64,000 bases of DNA, taken from positions 2,074,501 to 2,138,500 of the forward strand of contig JAYKKT010000059.1 of the NCBI GenBank assembly GCA_036023115.1, given 5' to 3'. This DNA is from Brasenia schreberi (Eukaryota > Streptophyta > Magnoliopsida > Nymphaeales > Cabombaceae). The notes beneath the pieces are model-generated. The model was not told the origin of the DNA and did not search any database. It was given only the letters and a program-made list of their open reading frames with translations. Within the stretch, counting starts at the first letter, position 1. Each line of letters begins with the position of its first letter. Positions 43,536-54,525 of this stretch are shown here, one piece after another. A program made the translations under genes and the position numbers.

Positions 43536-43744
43536 CTCTCAGGACTACATATAGTTGGGATATAAATAAGTCAAAGACTGAAATACCCTTAATCCCTGAA
43601 TTCGTACCGGATCCAGCTTAGGCAGACCCGGTATGGGAAATTGGATCCTTGAAAAGAACTAGATCCAACTGAGTTTCGTATTTTCATTTTCGCAACCAAA
43701 TCTATAGCCAAAATTCATATGTATATATATGTGTGTTGATTCTT

Positions 43745-43826
43745 CCGTTGCTGCTGATGAGGAGTTCGACTCCCAAACGGTGCATCTGTGGGTGTGTTGG
43801 GCTTCAGCCTCCTATTGTAAAAAAAA
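43745..43826 (+). repeat. tRNA-derived SINE copy (B-box part)
   Basis: GAGTTCGACTCC (43762-43773) is followed by GGTGCATCTGTGGGTGTGTT and GCTTCAGCCTCC and an A-rich tail. The A-box end is lost. It lies upstream of RPS24. Confidence 0.7.
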
Positions 43827-43923
43827 TAGTGAAATTTGTCATAAAGAAAGCTAAATTGGCTGCTTGAAAAAATCTTGGGGTTGTTCAATCAATTCGGTTG
43901 CAAAATTGAAAGTACCAAACTCA

Positions 43924-43985
43924 GTTGTTGCTGGTGGGGAGTTCGACTCCCAAAGGGTGCATGTGTGGGTGGGTGCCTTACTGGT
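43924..43985 (+). repeat. tRNA-derived SINE copy (B-box part)
   Basis: GTTGCTGGTGGGGAGTTCGA, then CTCCC and GGGTGCATGTGTGGGTGGG, matches the same family. It is truncated before the 3' tail. A block of AACCAAACC words follows at 44.03-44.16 kb. Confidence 0.7.
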
Positions 43986-44324
43986 TCCCACAATGAGGTT
44001 GTTCATAAGCCTGCTTGATTTGGTTTTAGGATCAACCTCAAACCAAACCAATATAATCAGTTCCCAAATTTTGGATAACTTAACCAAACCATTTAGTTCA
44101 TATAACAGAACCAAAATCAAGCCATCAGTTCCGGCTTGGTTTGGTTCTACCCATGGTTTTATACATTTTATATTATCCTAATAAATGACAATTGTATTAT
44201 GTAACAAACAATGAATGTGAAGCAACACCATATTCAAATTATGTTGTTATAGATAAACCCTTGAAGTTATAGCATTTGCCAATAAAAAAGGTATATTAAG
44301 GTACATGAGGAGCAGGGAAGCGGA

Positions 44325-44441
44325 AGTGATGAGGGAGGCTGTTTTGGAAAAAGAACTTGAGAGATTTTATGTTTTGGCAAAAGACAAACACAAGGGCTTA
44401 TCCACCTTCACATAATTCGTATCTAAGGTCTGGATTTTATC

Positions 44442-44518
<77 letters not shown>

Positions 44519-44815
44519 GTATATGTATATATATATGTATATGTATATGTATATATATATGTATATGTATATGTATATATATATATATGTATATGTATAT
44601 ATATATATGTATATGTATGTATATGTATATATATATATGTATATATGTATATATATATATATGTATATATGTATATACATATATATAGTGATGAGGGAGG
44701 CTGTTTTGGAAAAAGAACTTGAGAGATTTTATGTTTTGGCAAAAGACAAACACAAGGGCTTATCCACCTTCACATAATTCGTATCTAAGGTCTGGATTTT
44801 ATCATTATATATATA
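44325..44815. repeat. About 125-bp direct repeats flanking a TA/TATG microsatellite
   Basis: The unit beginning AGTGATGAGGGAGGCTGTTT starts at 44325 and again at 44687, exactly 362 bases apart, and is identical through TGGATTTTATCATTATATAT. The DNA between is a TA run that passes into TATG variants. The long low-complexity frames here on both strands are by-products. Confidence 0.92.
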
Positions 44816-44999
44816 TATATATACATATATATACTAAGATGGTTCAATTTGGTTCTTATGATTCGGTTCCAACCTTGCATTTTTTTTCTCTTAAAACCAA
44901 ACCAAATCAAACCATTTTAGCATTTGAAGCGAACCAAACCAACAATTTGATTTAGTTTTGGTGGTTTGGTTATGCTTTGTCGGTTTCCTGAACACTCCT

Positions 45000-47559
45000 A
45001 CCCATAATTATGTACATATTCTACATGCTACCATGATTTTGAAATTAGTAATATGACTGATAGAAATTATGATGCTCTTTGCACTGGCAAAATAAGGAGA
45101 GTGTAAGAAACCACTAAATGTCAAATGTATACATACAATTGAAAGTATAGTTGAGAAGGAACAACAAAAAGAAGATTTAGAGATGTTTGAGGAAGATGAT
45201 GATGTTGGACTTTGTGATAACATCCATTTTAATGATAGTATAAAGGTTAGTAGCAGTAGTTCTCGACCGCCAACAAGAGGAAAGAGGGTTGTTGAAGGAG
45301 TTAGAATTAGAAGTGATATAAGAAGAAGGGCTAAAGAAATATATTATTTTATCATACATTCATTTTTTTCTAGTATTACACTTAGTGCTCAACCTGAAAC
45401 TCGTGTTGCTATAGCTTCAAAGCAATTGCATGAACAAATAAACCTTGTAGTAGGGGGATGGTTTTACAATGCATTCTATTTAATACATCAAATTCTTTTC
45501 ATTTTCAAAGATGTCACTACTAACATCAGTCTAGGATATAAGATATTATCTTCTCAAAAGTTAAGAGGATAACTATTTGATAAGATTGTTCTTGAAGTCT
45601 AAGAATATTGTTCGACTTTAAGAGAGTCATAGAAAGAAACAAGATGCACTATCATGACAAATGGATGAATAAATTGGTGATGAAGGACATTGTAGGACTT
45701 CTTTGTCTATTATCCTAAATGACTTATGATTTTGATATCATTAGACAAATTAGAGGAGTGACATACTACAGATGTTTAAGGTAAGAATTTGATAAGGTGA
45801 TATTAGAGGTTGGACTTAAAAATGTAGAACATTTAATTATAGACAATGTAACTAACTATAAAATAGTTGGAAAGAAGTTAGTTAATACTTTGAAACTTTT
45901 TATTGAGCACCATATGCAACCCATTGTGTAGATCTCATCCTTAAGGACATTGAAGAAATAGATAAGGTAAAGGCAGTAACCAAATGATATCAAGATATCA
46001 TAAAATTTATCAATAATCATGCTTTTATATTATGTATGATGAAAAGATATACAAATGATACAAAACTCTATCGTATAGATGTTATTCAGTTTACAACTAA
46101 TTTCTTATAAGTACAAAGCATTGTTAAATAAAAGTAAGCCTTGTAGAGAATATTTTTCTCATATCAGTGATAGCAGTTTGTATAGTTGTATCAAAATATA
46201 AGGAATAAAAAACTGAATAAGATTTCATAGGCATCTTTAGGAGTATAGAACTTTTGTACTAAACTATTAAGGAACACATGTTCTTTAGTTAAAGTTTTAA
46301 GATTGGCTAACAATGAGGATAAGTCATCTATGAGTTATCTTTATGAAGTCATGAATAAGACTAAAGAAGCTATTAGAAGCAATTTTAATGAAAAAAAGAG
46401 AGATTATGTGCTAGTGTAAAATATTATTGATAATAGATAGAATAAACAATTGTATCAACTTATTCATATAGCAACTTACTACATAAATCCAACGTTTATG
46501 TAGTTTGTAAGATTTAAAAGGGACAGTGAGGTTAATCGAGGTATCATTGATTGTATAAAAAGATTGGTTCTTAACAAGAGTAGAACAGATGATATACATT
46601 GAGAGATAAAAATCTATGATAATACTCTTAACTTGATTGGCTTTGCTGTAGCCATTCACAACCGTACTAATATGTGCCTAGGTAGTTTCTTAAATCTTAT
46701 ATTTATTATATAATAAATCTTTATATTTATCTTTTTCTATTAGATGTTTGGTAGAATAGGTTTGAAAGTGATTGCCCAAACTTGAAAGAGTTTACAATAA
46801 AAGTTATGAGTCACCTATAGTGTAACTGGTTGTGAAAGGAATTGGAGTTTCTTTGAACATATTCATATAAAAAACAAAATAGATTGGAACATAAGGGCTT
46901 AATGACCTAGTTTTCATATATTATAATATGTGGCTCCCACAAAGGTAATAAAGGATTAGTTACTAATTAAGTATTCAATTCAATATTTTATTTTATTTAA
47001 TTGTAAATGTTATTTTTGAACTTTTTTGTTAATGTTATCTACTTATCATTCTTGCAAGCAATTAAGAAAAGTTTAAAAGAGAGAATCATTTTGATAAGTA
47101 TTGATATCTTATAGTAATAGATTATAGAAGATAATAAAGTAAATACACTCTTAACTGAAGAAAACATTCAATAGATTAATTTAAAAAGAGCGCAACAATA
47201 TTATCAAGAGGATGATAATTTTGATTTTGAAGCTAAAGATGGTGATGATCTTGAATAAGAAAGAAAAAATTAATATTATTTAGTTGATCTTGATGACAAT
47301 ATGTAATTCACTTTTAATTATGAAAGCTATAATTTTGCTAAGGATGTACTGATTAAATGTTTTATATATTGAAAATTGAATGATGATTGATAAATATTTA
47401 CTCAACTTATGAATTATATAAATTGTTTAGAATTATTATGATTTTTTAATTTTTTATATTTTTTAATAATTTTTAGTATTCAAAATGATATGGTGCGAAT
47501 GATATGTATTGTATCATGAACCAAAACGATAGAAGATTAATACGATACAAATAACACTG
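45000..47559 (+). pseudogene. Second hAT-type transposase relic, heavily mutated
   Basis: Many stop codons break it, but the order of hAT blocks is clear. An open N-terminal stretch (45183-45572) ends SLGYKILSSQKLRG. Degenerate DUF659-like words follow (TRCTIMTNG, YRIDVIQFTTNFL), then AFAVAIHNR-type words. The hAT dimerisation motif CERNWSFFEHIHIKNKIDW lies at about 46.83-46.88 kb. The right end ATACGATACAAATAACACTG stops at 47559 and resembles a hAT terminus, but no matching left TIR or target duplication was found. It complements the element at 39.3 kb, which lost this motif. Confidence 0.75.
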
Positions 47560-47769
47560 CTTAAAGCCACATCTATACTTAAAACTACTTTATCAACTCA
47601 ACTGTACAATATGCAAGATGAACGGTTAGAGTGATAAAGAAAAAAACATACATGACGCATTAAATGTGAAGTACGAAAATACAATAATATTTTTAATTTA
47701 AATCTTTATCATTGATTGTACCACTCAAACCGAGAGATGGTTGAGTATATTTGAGCGGAAATAGGCTTT

Positions 47770-47819
<50 letters not shown>

Positions 47820-49246
47820 AGTTACATCTTAGCTCTACTTGACTTCCCAAAAACTTGCCAAGACTACCATCAAAATACAAAACAAACATGGTGACCAAGT
47901 CTTCATGCGTTGCATATCCTAAACTAGGCTTCATGTAACGAAATATAGAGTCTGGAAAATGAAATAGTTGGATGACTGATGAATTAGCAACTCTAACTGG
48001 AATCAGTGGTTTCCTAATATTGAGTTGTTGCTTCGCCATTACTCACGAGAGAGTACGACACATGACCTGAATATATGCTTCAAAATAGGACACGACCGAT
48101 ACCATTTTTCTAAAAATCATTAAAAAGGATTTTTTAACATTGTAATGCAAAAAATATGAATGACCTAAAATTTACAGTTCATTTGCTTACTTTTGGGCAG
48201 AGTTATTGCGTAAAGTTTTGTGAGTTAAATCTTTTACAGAAGGTGATATATATATTACTATTCAGGCACCTGATCTCCCATAAATTTTGCAAACAACCTT
48301 TCACCAGCAACCAGTGGTGAGTCTAGAATCTCTTATAGGTGGCGCTATAAGCCAACGGTATAACCGTACAAGTGGCAAGATCTAAATTGAGACGAGGTGA
48401 GTAGAAATTCGAAAAACCAACGTAAAAAAATGTGAAGAGTATGATTAAATCTATGTTTGAAGCTCGTGACTTCGATATCTGGGTGCACATATCTGCTACG
48501 GGTCTGCAATAACCCTAGTTTACTGATCCAAAATAAAGCCACAAGGTCCCATTCTTCAACTTGACCAAGAGACGATGATCGGAGAATGGCTCCAACCATA
48601 TGGATGGATTCGATATAATATCTCATAGAAACCAACCTTTGAAAGGTCTACGGCAAAATATTCTAACAAAAAAAGTAAATGAAGCACCAAGTCTTTAAAA
48701 GATTCTTTCTGCAGGCGAGCGCGCACACAGATTAAGCAAAGAGCAGAATGAGGAAGCTTTGCACAAACCCAATGCACAGAATAGGCCATGGAGGCGACTT
48801 CCGAGCCTTCCGGCACCAGATAAGTGACATGAAACAGGAGATCTAACAAAAATAGGCAAAGTTGCCAAAGCAACAGACTCACATGCACAATATAAGCACA
48901 GAGCGCTCGTAGAGGAACAATTTCCATAAAATAGTAGCAGTGCAAAATCCTGAAGGCAAGAGCAATGACAATCCACCTAAAATTCTGATTCTCTTCCCAA
49001 CTAAGATGAAAACCAAAGAAATGAAGATCCAAATAAAAAAAATGGGAATATTAGTAGGCACAAAATAGTGGAAAAGAAAAGGTCCAAAAGACCACCGCCT
49101 ATGAAGCACAAGTGCTGCTGCATCATCTGAACATCTAAAGATAATTATTGTGACAGATAAATGCAATCAATCGAAATATATTCTAATAATAAGAACTGCT
49201 GAACCCGTGCATAATGAGCCCAATTATCAACTCCGAGAACAGTTAA
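47560..49246. other. Intergenic region, one weak open frame
   Basis: A minus-strand ATG-initiated frame at 48039-47725 (MAKQQLNIRKPLIPVRVANS.. then GYATHEDLVTMFVLYFDGSL) reads like protein but runs into a TA/CT microsatellite at 47.77-47.82 kb. I do not recognise it. It may be a gene fragment, so no CDS is called. Nothing else is supported up to the EF-1alpha pseudogene. Confidence 0.35.
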
Positions 49247-51058
49247 TTTCTTCTTGACAGCAGATTTGGTCACCTTGGCACCGCTTGGACCCTTCTTCTC
49301 GACGCTCTTAATTACACCAACGGCCACGGTCTGCCTCATATCGCGCACGGCAAAACGTCCTAATGGAGGATATTCTGAGGTCTCCATCACCATGGGCTCG
49401 GTTGGAATCATCTTAACAAACCCAGCATCTCCATTCTTCAAGAACTTGGGCTCCTTCTCGAGCTCCTTGCCTGAACGCCTACCAATCTTGGTCACGATCT
49501 CTGCAAACCTGACTGCAATGTGGGAGGTGTGACAGTATTTCCGATGTGCCCAGGATGGTTCATGATGATGACTTGAAAGGTGAAGTTGGCGGCATACTTT
49601 GCTGGGTCCTCCTTCGAGTTTGAGGCAACAAACCCACGCTTGAGGTCCTTCACAGCAACGTTCTTCTATGTTGAACCCAACGTTGTCGCCAGGGAAGGCC
49701 TCTAGAAGAGCTTTATGGTGCATCTCGACCGACTTGACTTCAGTGGTCAGACCAATGGGTCCAAAAGTAACAACCATACCCGGCTTGAGAATTCCAGTCT
49801 CGGCACGGCCAATAGGGATGGTGCCAATTCCGCCAATCTTGTACACATCCTGAGGAGTCAGGCAGAGGGGCTTGTCTGATCTGATGGTCTCTTTGGCCCT
49901 TGAATCAAGTCAAGGGCGTCGAGGAGGGTCGGACCCTTCTACCAGTCCAGGTTGGTAGAACTCTCAACCATGTTACCCTCAAAGCCAGAGATAGGGACAA
50001 ATGGGATCTTATCAGGGTTGCAACCGACCTTCTTCAGGTATGAGGAAACCTCCTTCACGACTTCAGCATACCTAGTTGGAGTACTTGGGGGTCGTGGCAT
50101 CCATCTGTGGCCTTCCACAGACTTTAAGAAACGGAACAATTATGAGCAAGAGCAGTAACACAAACTGCTGGGACTTGAACGAAGATAGTTATGCATCCCC
50201 CAAAAGAAAGAGAAAGAGAGAACCAAAGGAAATCAGTTAGGATATAGCGGGCGAAGCAGAAGTAAAATGGGGGAAGACTAAAACAACTTCAAACGTATTC
50301 AAGCCTAATACGATCACCCAGCCGGATTTACATGGCAATAGCAAGAAAATGTATTCCCTTAGCCAACAGAAGCAAATTAAAATAACTTCTACAAATGCAA
50401 GAGGTTAAAAATAAGAGGTCCAATTGAAAGAAGCACAAAAAGCGATTCGGGTGAATTCATACTAAGTTTTGATGATTCGATGCCAAACAAACAAATTATT
50501 GAACAAATTGCTTAAATTTCCATTCAAACAAGAAAAGACAATTCAATGACTTGCATGTTATGGTTCAGAAAGTAGGTAGACCAGGAAACAGTGGGAAAAA
50601 GGAAGATAGTTTACCTTGTTACAACAACAGATCATATGCTTGACACCAAGGGTGAATGCAAGCAATGCATGCTCAAGGGTCTGGCCATCTTTGGAGATAC
50701 CGGCTTCAAAACCACCAGTAGTAGAATCAATGATAAGCACAGCACAGTCAGCCTGAGAAGTACCAGTAATCAGGCTCTTGATGAAGTCACGATGGCCAGG
50801 AGCAATCAATGACAGTGCAGTAGTATTTGGTGTTCTCGAATTTCCAGAGGGCAATGCCAATGGTAATACCGCACTCACGCTCAGCCTTCAGAGTTTGTCA
50901 ATCACCCAGGCATACTTGAATGACCTCTTGTTCATTTCAGCAGCTTCTTTCTCAAAACGCTCGATCACACGCTTGTCAATACCTCCAAGCTTGCAGATGA
51001 GGTGACCAGCGGTAGTCGACATGCCCAATGATCGCAATGTTAATATGAACCTTCTCTA
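49247..51058 (-). pseudogene. EF1A: EF-1alpha pseudogene, intron retained
   Basis: Functional EF-1alpha carries aminoacyl-tRNA to the ribosome as a GTP complex. Here nearly the whole protein can be followed on the minus strand in shifting frames: [72 protein letters not shown], an intron (50614-50105, GT-AG) after the CNK codons, then [60 protein letters not shown] and KSAVKKK. Damage includes loss of the P-loop segment after GHVD, single-base shifts around DKL and VIDAPGH, another after PKYSN, deletions near GFEGNM, and loss of the stop codon after KKK (TTA instead). The retained intron points to a DNA-level duplication and not a processed copy. Confidence 0.92.
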
Positions 51059-52369
51059 AACCCGGATCGCTACAGCGGCCAAGAACAAATGTAAGTTAAT
51101 TATATTCAACATAGAAATCACCACTACAAAAGAGTTTATTTTCTTCAGGATTAGGACAAAATATAACAATAAGCTTAAAATGATACATGCCAACAAACCG
51201 AGAGCATCATCCCGATATTAAAGCAAAACTGTAAGTAAAAACCTCTGTTAGAGTTTCTTTGTCGGCCGTCGGATTCATGGAACTCTACGGTGGAGATTCT
51301 TTCTGCCGATCAGCTCCTGGTTGCAGCCCGTCGGGTCCGCCCTCTTGAACCTTGGTGCATTACGGGCACCGGGTGCACCCAGATGATGAATGGGTCGTGC
51401 CCGACCCGTCAGGGTCCAATTAAACCGCCCAATAGTCACAGGTGTGGGACTGGCAGACCTGGCCTAGCTCATAGGGATGGCGATGGGTCGGACCGGAGAC
51501 ACATGTACAGAATTCATGATCAAACATCAAATTTGTACCTCGTACCCGCCCCATTACCCGTCAGCACCCCTTACCCCCGTTTCAACCCTATGTGAAATGT
51601 TTTACGTGGTCTGTTCAATCCGAGCAATTATAATTTTGATTTGACGTACTTTTTTCATGAGTACATATTTAGAGTTAGAGCATTTTTTAACACATATGTT
51701 AAATAGAAATAATGGTAAATGTTAAAATCTCATTTGTGCTTAAATCTACTTTGTCATTTAAATCTCTCAATCTTTGAAATGAATAGTTGATAAGATAAAA
51801 TACTTTACATCTAATAAACATTCTACATTGCAAAATATAAAATTACAATTTAAATTGTCGGTGAAAGAGTGAAATTTGAGTATTTGTCACTATTTCATAT
51901 AATATGTATTAATTAAGATATATATTGCACCATTTATCTATTTTTTTTGCATGTTCGTGCTGAACACGCGTGGACACGATATCTTTAGTGTTACACTGGA
52001 TGGAACAAATCATGAACGTGATGGATTTGGAGTTATATTGGCATGCAATTTTGTGTTTCTGGTCAAGTTGGTGTCATGCCATTTAGTGATCGCGTAAGAA
52101 GCAGGTCTGCTTCAACACCACCAATTTTATTTCATGTTACTTTGTGTACGCACGAATGTAGACTATTGAAGATGTGTTCGTGTTGGGTTTCATGTTGTGC
52201 CGTATAGTGTGATACCTACTTGTGGCAATTACAAGAACGTGGGCGTAACCAAATTGTGTTTGGGTTGAGTACTCACGTCAACAAGTAGAACATGGGATAG
52301 TCGGATTTAGACTTAACCTAGGTTCAAATAACTCGATATAATTGGATATTTATTGGATAACACTTGACT
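51059..52369. other. Intergenic region without a supported gene
   Basis: The frame 51290-51595 is GC-richer than its surroundings, but it is built from GGGTCGG/CCCGACCC-type words. Its right part starts at TAGGGATGGCGATGGGTCGG (51472) and ends CCGTTTCAACCCTA, like a small inverted-repeat element. No protein similarity is recognised. Confidence 0.45.
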
Positions 52370-52756
52370 TAGACATGTCCGGTTCCTAAACCAGAACTGG
52401 CATTCCAAACTGCAAGTTCCCATTTACCTGAAACCGGAACTAATCGTTCCGAAACTGTTGGTTTGGTTTAAATTTTTTTTCTTTTGGAAAACAAGGGCAA
52501 TACACCCACTCCGAGTCGAACTCCCCACCAACTATAACTGTATGAAGCGCCCCACTATTGAACTATCAATAGGTTTATGATAATGGTTTTGGAAAATATA
52601 TTTAAACCATATTTAGCGGTGGTTTGAAACTGCCGGTTTCCAGATACCATGAACCTTAACCAAACCAGAAGGTTCTCGGTTCCGGTTACTTCTAGTTTCA
52701 TGGATGGTATGGATCCAGTTTGAACTGTCGGGATGGTTCCATACCGACCATGTCTA
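52370..52756. mobile_element. hAT-like MITE with target duplication and a nested SINE
   Basis: The ends TAGACATGTCCGGTTCC and (inverted) TAGACATGGTCGGTATGG match. ACTTGACT (52362-52369) and ACATGACC (52757-52764) outside agree at six of eight bases. The interior has many GGTTCC and AACCGG words. A minus-strand SINE piece lies at about 52.5 kb inside it. Confidence 0.65.
52495..52568 (-). repeat. tRNA-derived SINE piece nested in a MITE
   Basis: On the minus strand an A-box-like TAGTTCAATAGTGGGGC (52565-52549) precedes GGTGGGGAGTTCGACTCGG (B box, 52524-52515) and GTGGGTGTA. Order and spacing match the best copy at 16.3 kb. The 3' tail is missing. Confidence 0.65.
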
Positions 52757-53194
52757 ACATGACCTACTATCAATGTGATGCAAACCCAATCTAATTATTT
52801 AAAGAAAACATAAACCATGCCTGATCAAGTTATTAATGATATACAATTAGAAAGTTCAAACTTCAACCATTTTGAGTGGGATTGAGCCGTACCCATCCCA
52901 CCAAACCAGAACTGTTTGGACATATCTAAAATCTGACACAGTTTCGAGTTCATTATTCAATTTTGAAATGTATTGATGGATGTTCAAAGTATCTGATCGA
53001 CAACAGATATCAGGATTTGATTATGGTGAATGGTTTGGTTTAGTATTGTTCTTCAAATCCATATTCATATCCAAATCCAATTAATCAGGCCTGATGGATG
53101 CATATACAAGCAGCATCCGATCTTTAAACATCCCCGAAACCCATGGGTTAGTTGGGTTTTAGTTTGGAAGGATAACTGGTTATGCAATGTTTTA

Positions 53195-53275
53195 GGTTGG
53201 TCAGGAGTTCGACTCCTAGAGTATGCAATTGTGTGTGTGTTAGGCTCCAGCCTCTTGTAACCACAAAAGGGGTTC
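53195..53275 (+). repeat. tRNA-derived SINE copy
   Basis: GAGTTCGACTCC (53205-53216) is followed by TGTGTGTGTTAGGCTCCAGC and the CTCTTGTAACCACAAAAG tail. The A box end is not clear. Confidence 0.65.
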
Positions 53276-53367
53276 TGGCATCACAGTTCCCTTCGGAACT
53301 TGTGGGTCCAAACCATATGGGCTGGAAACCAGAGGCCCATATGGGTGCTCGGGATCCCGGTGAAACC

Positions 53368-53490
53368 GTTAGTTCAACGGCACCGTGCCTTGGCGCTGAT
53401 GCTGCTTGTGGGGAGTTCGACTCTCAGGAGGTGCATGTGTGGGTGTGTGTTAGGCTTCAGTTCTCTTGCAAGTAAAAAGAGCAGTAAAGC
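53368..53490 (+). repeat. tRNA-derived SINE copy, nearly full length
   Basis: An A-box-like TTAGTTCAACGGCAC (53369-53383) and a B box GAGTTCGACTCT (53413-53424) precede GGTGCATGTGTGGGTGTGTG and GCTTCAG with a short A-rich tail. It lies 170 bases after another copy in the same orientation. Confidence 0.75.
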
Positions 53491-53685
53491 ATGCATTTTC
53501 CATGGGTCTAATAGTATTTGAGAATTGAATTGGCCAGGTCTCTCTCTATTTCCACACACACACACACACACAAAGCATGAAGCGTGGAACATTAAATATT
53601 AGCTGATTTCCTCGAAGCCATCAAAAGTTTGATGGGTAATTTAACTGAAATTGAATTCGAATAGAAAAACACGGGTCTTTCTCTT

Positions 53686-53719
<34 letters not shown>

Positions 53720-53998
53720 TATATACTGCTAAACATGAAGGGTGAAATATTAAATATAACTCAACTTCCTCTAACAACGGATAGTTAACTTCCTTTGAAA
53801 ATTTGATGAGTATTTAAACTGAATTTCATATTAATAGAAAACACGGGTCGTAAGCTTTATTAAATATATAAAATTTCTTAATCATGAAAATGATAGCCCT
53901 GTCGTCCCCAAGCAACCAAAAGAACGTGGATTGAGTGATGGATGCAATAGAATTTAGAGGATGATTAGTCATACTTAGAGAAATTAGCGCGTGTTATA

Positions 53999-54525
53999 GT
54001 ATTTTAACGAACTCTAAACCATTATAATGGTTGTGAAAATTATCAGTGAGTCCGTGTCGGATCGCTTCGAGTTTGATCCAAAGGTAGGTACTATCTCAAC
54101 CCTAAGCTAATTTGGGTTTTCCCCAGATGGTATGCTTCACTAAACTCAGACCCAACATGTGGGTTCAAGTTAGGTTAGCACAACACAGCGTTTTAATGAA
54201 CTCTAAGCCATTAAGTGGTCGACAAACCATTGGTGAGTTCGTGTCGGATCGCTTTGGGTTTGATGCAAATGTTGGTCAACCTGAAGCTAGTTCGGGATCC
54301 TTTCAGGTATGCTTGATTAAACTCAGACACAACTTGTGGGTTCAAGTTAGATTGGCACGCTATGGCGTTTTAATGAACTATTGGCTGTTCAAACCATTGG
54401 CGGGTTCGAATCGGATCACTTAGAGTACGAGCCAGAAGCCGGTCGACCCTAAGCCAATTCGAGTTTTCTTGGGACCCTTTCTTGAAACCCAGACCCAACC
54501 TGATTGGGTTCGAGTCGGGTTAAAA
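53999..54525. repeat. Diverged tandem repeat, about 180-bp unit, nearly three copies
   Basis: Landmarks recur in order: TTTTAAYGAACT (about 54001, 54191, 54367), GTGTCGGATCGCTT or a variant, CTAAGCTAATTTGGG/CTGAAGCTAGTTCGGG/CTAAGCCAATTCGAG, then AAACTCAGACCCAAC and GGGTTCAAGTTAG. Copies differ by tens of substitutions and small indels, so the array is old. It stops next to the likely promoter of the GT90 gene. Confidence 0.75.

Noticed and set aside
44357..44777. Long open frames of Y, I, V and M on both strands.
   Set aside because: They are translations of the TA/TATG microsatellite; the only non-repetitive parts are the duplicated 125-bp unit.
48345..49166. Several overlapping minus-strand frames of 90-160 codons rich in L, C and F.
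   Set aside because: Composition is that of antisense T-rich DNA, frames overlap one another, and no motif is recognisable.
51290..51595. GC-rich 101-codon frame as a possible protein.
   Set aside because: It consists largely of inverted GGGTCGG/CCCGACCC words and lacks a recognisable domain or splice partners.
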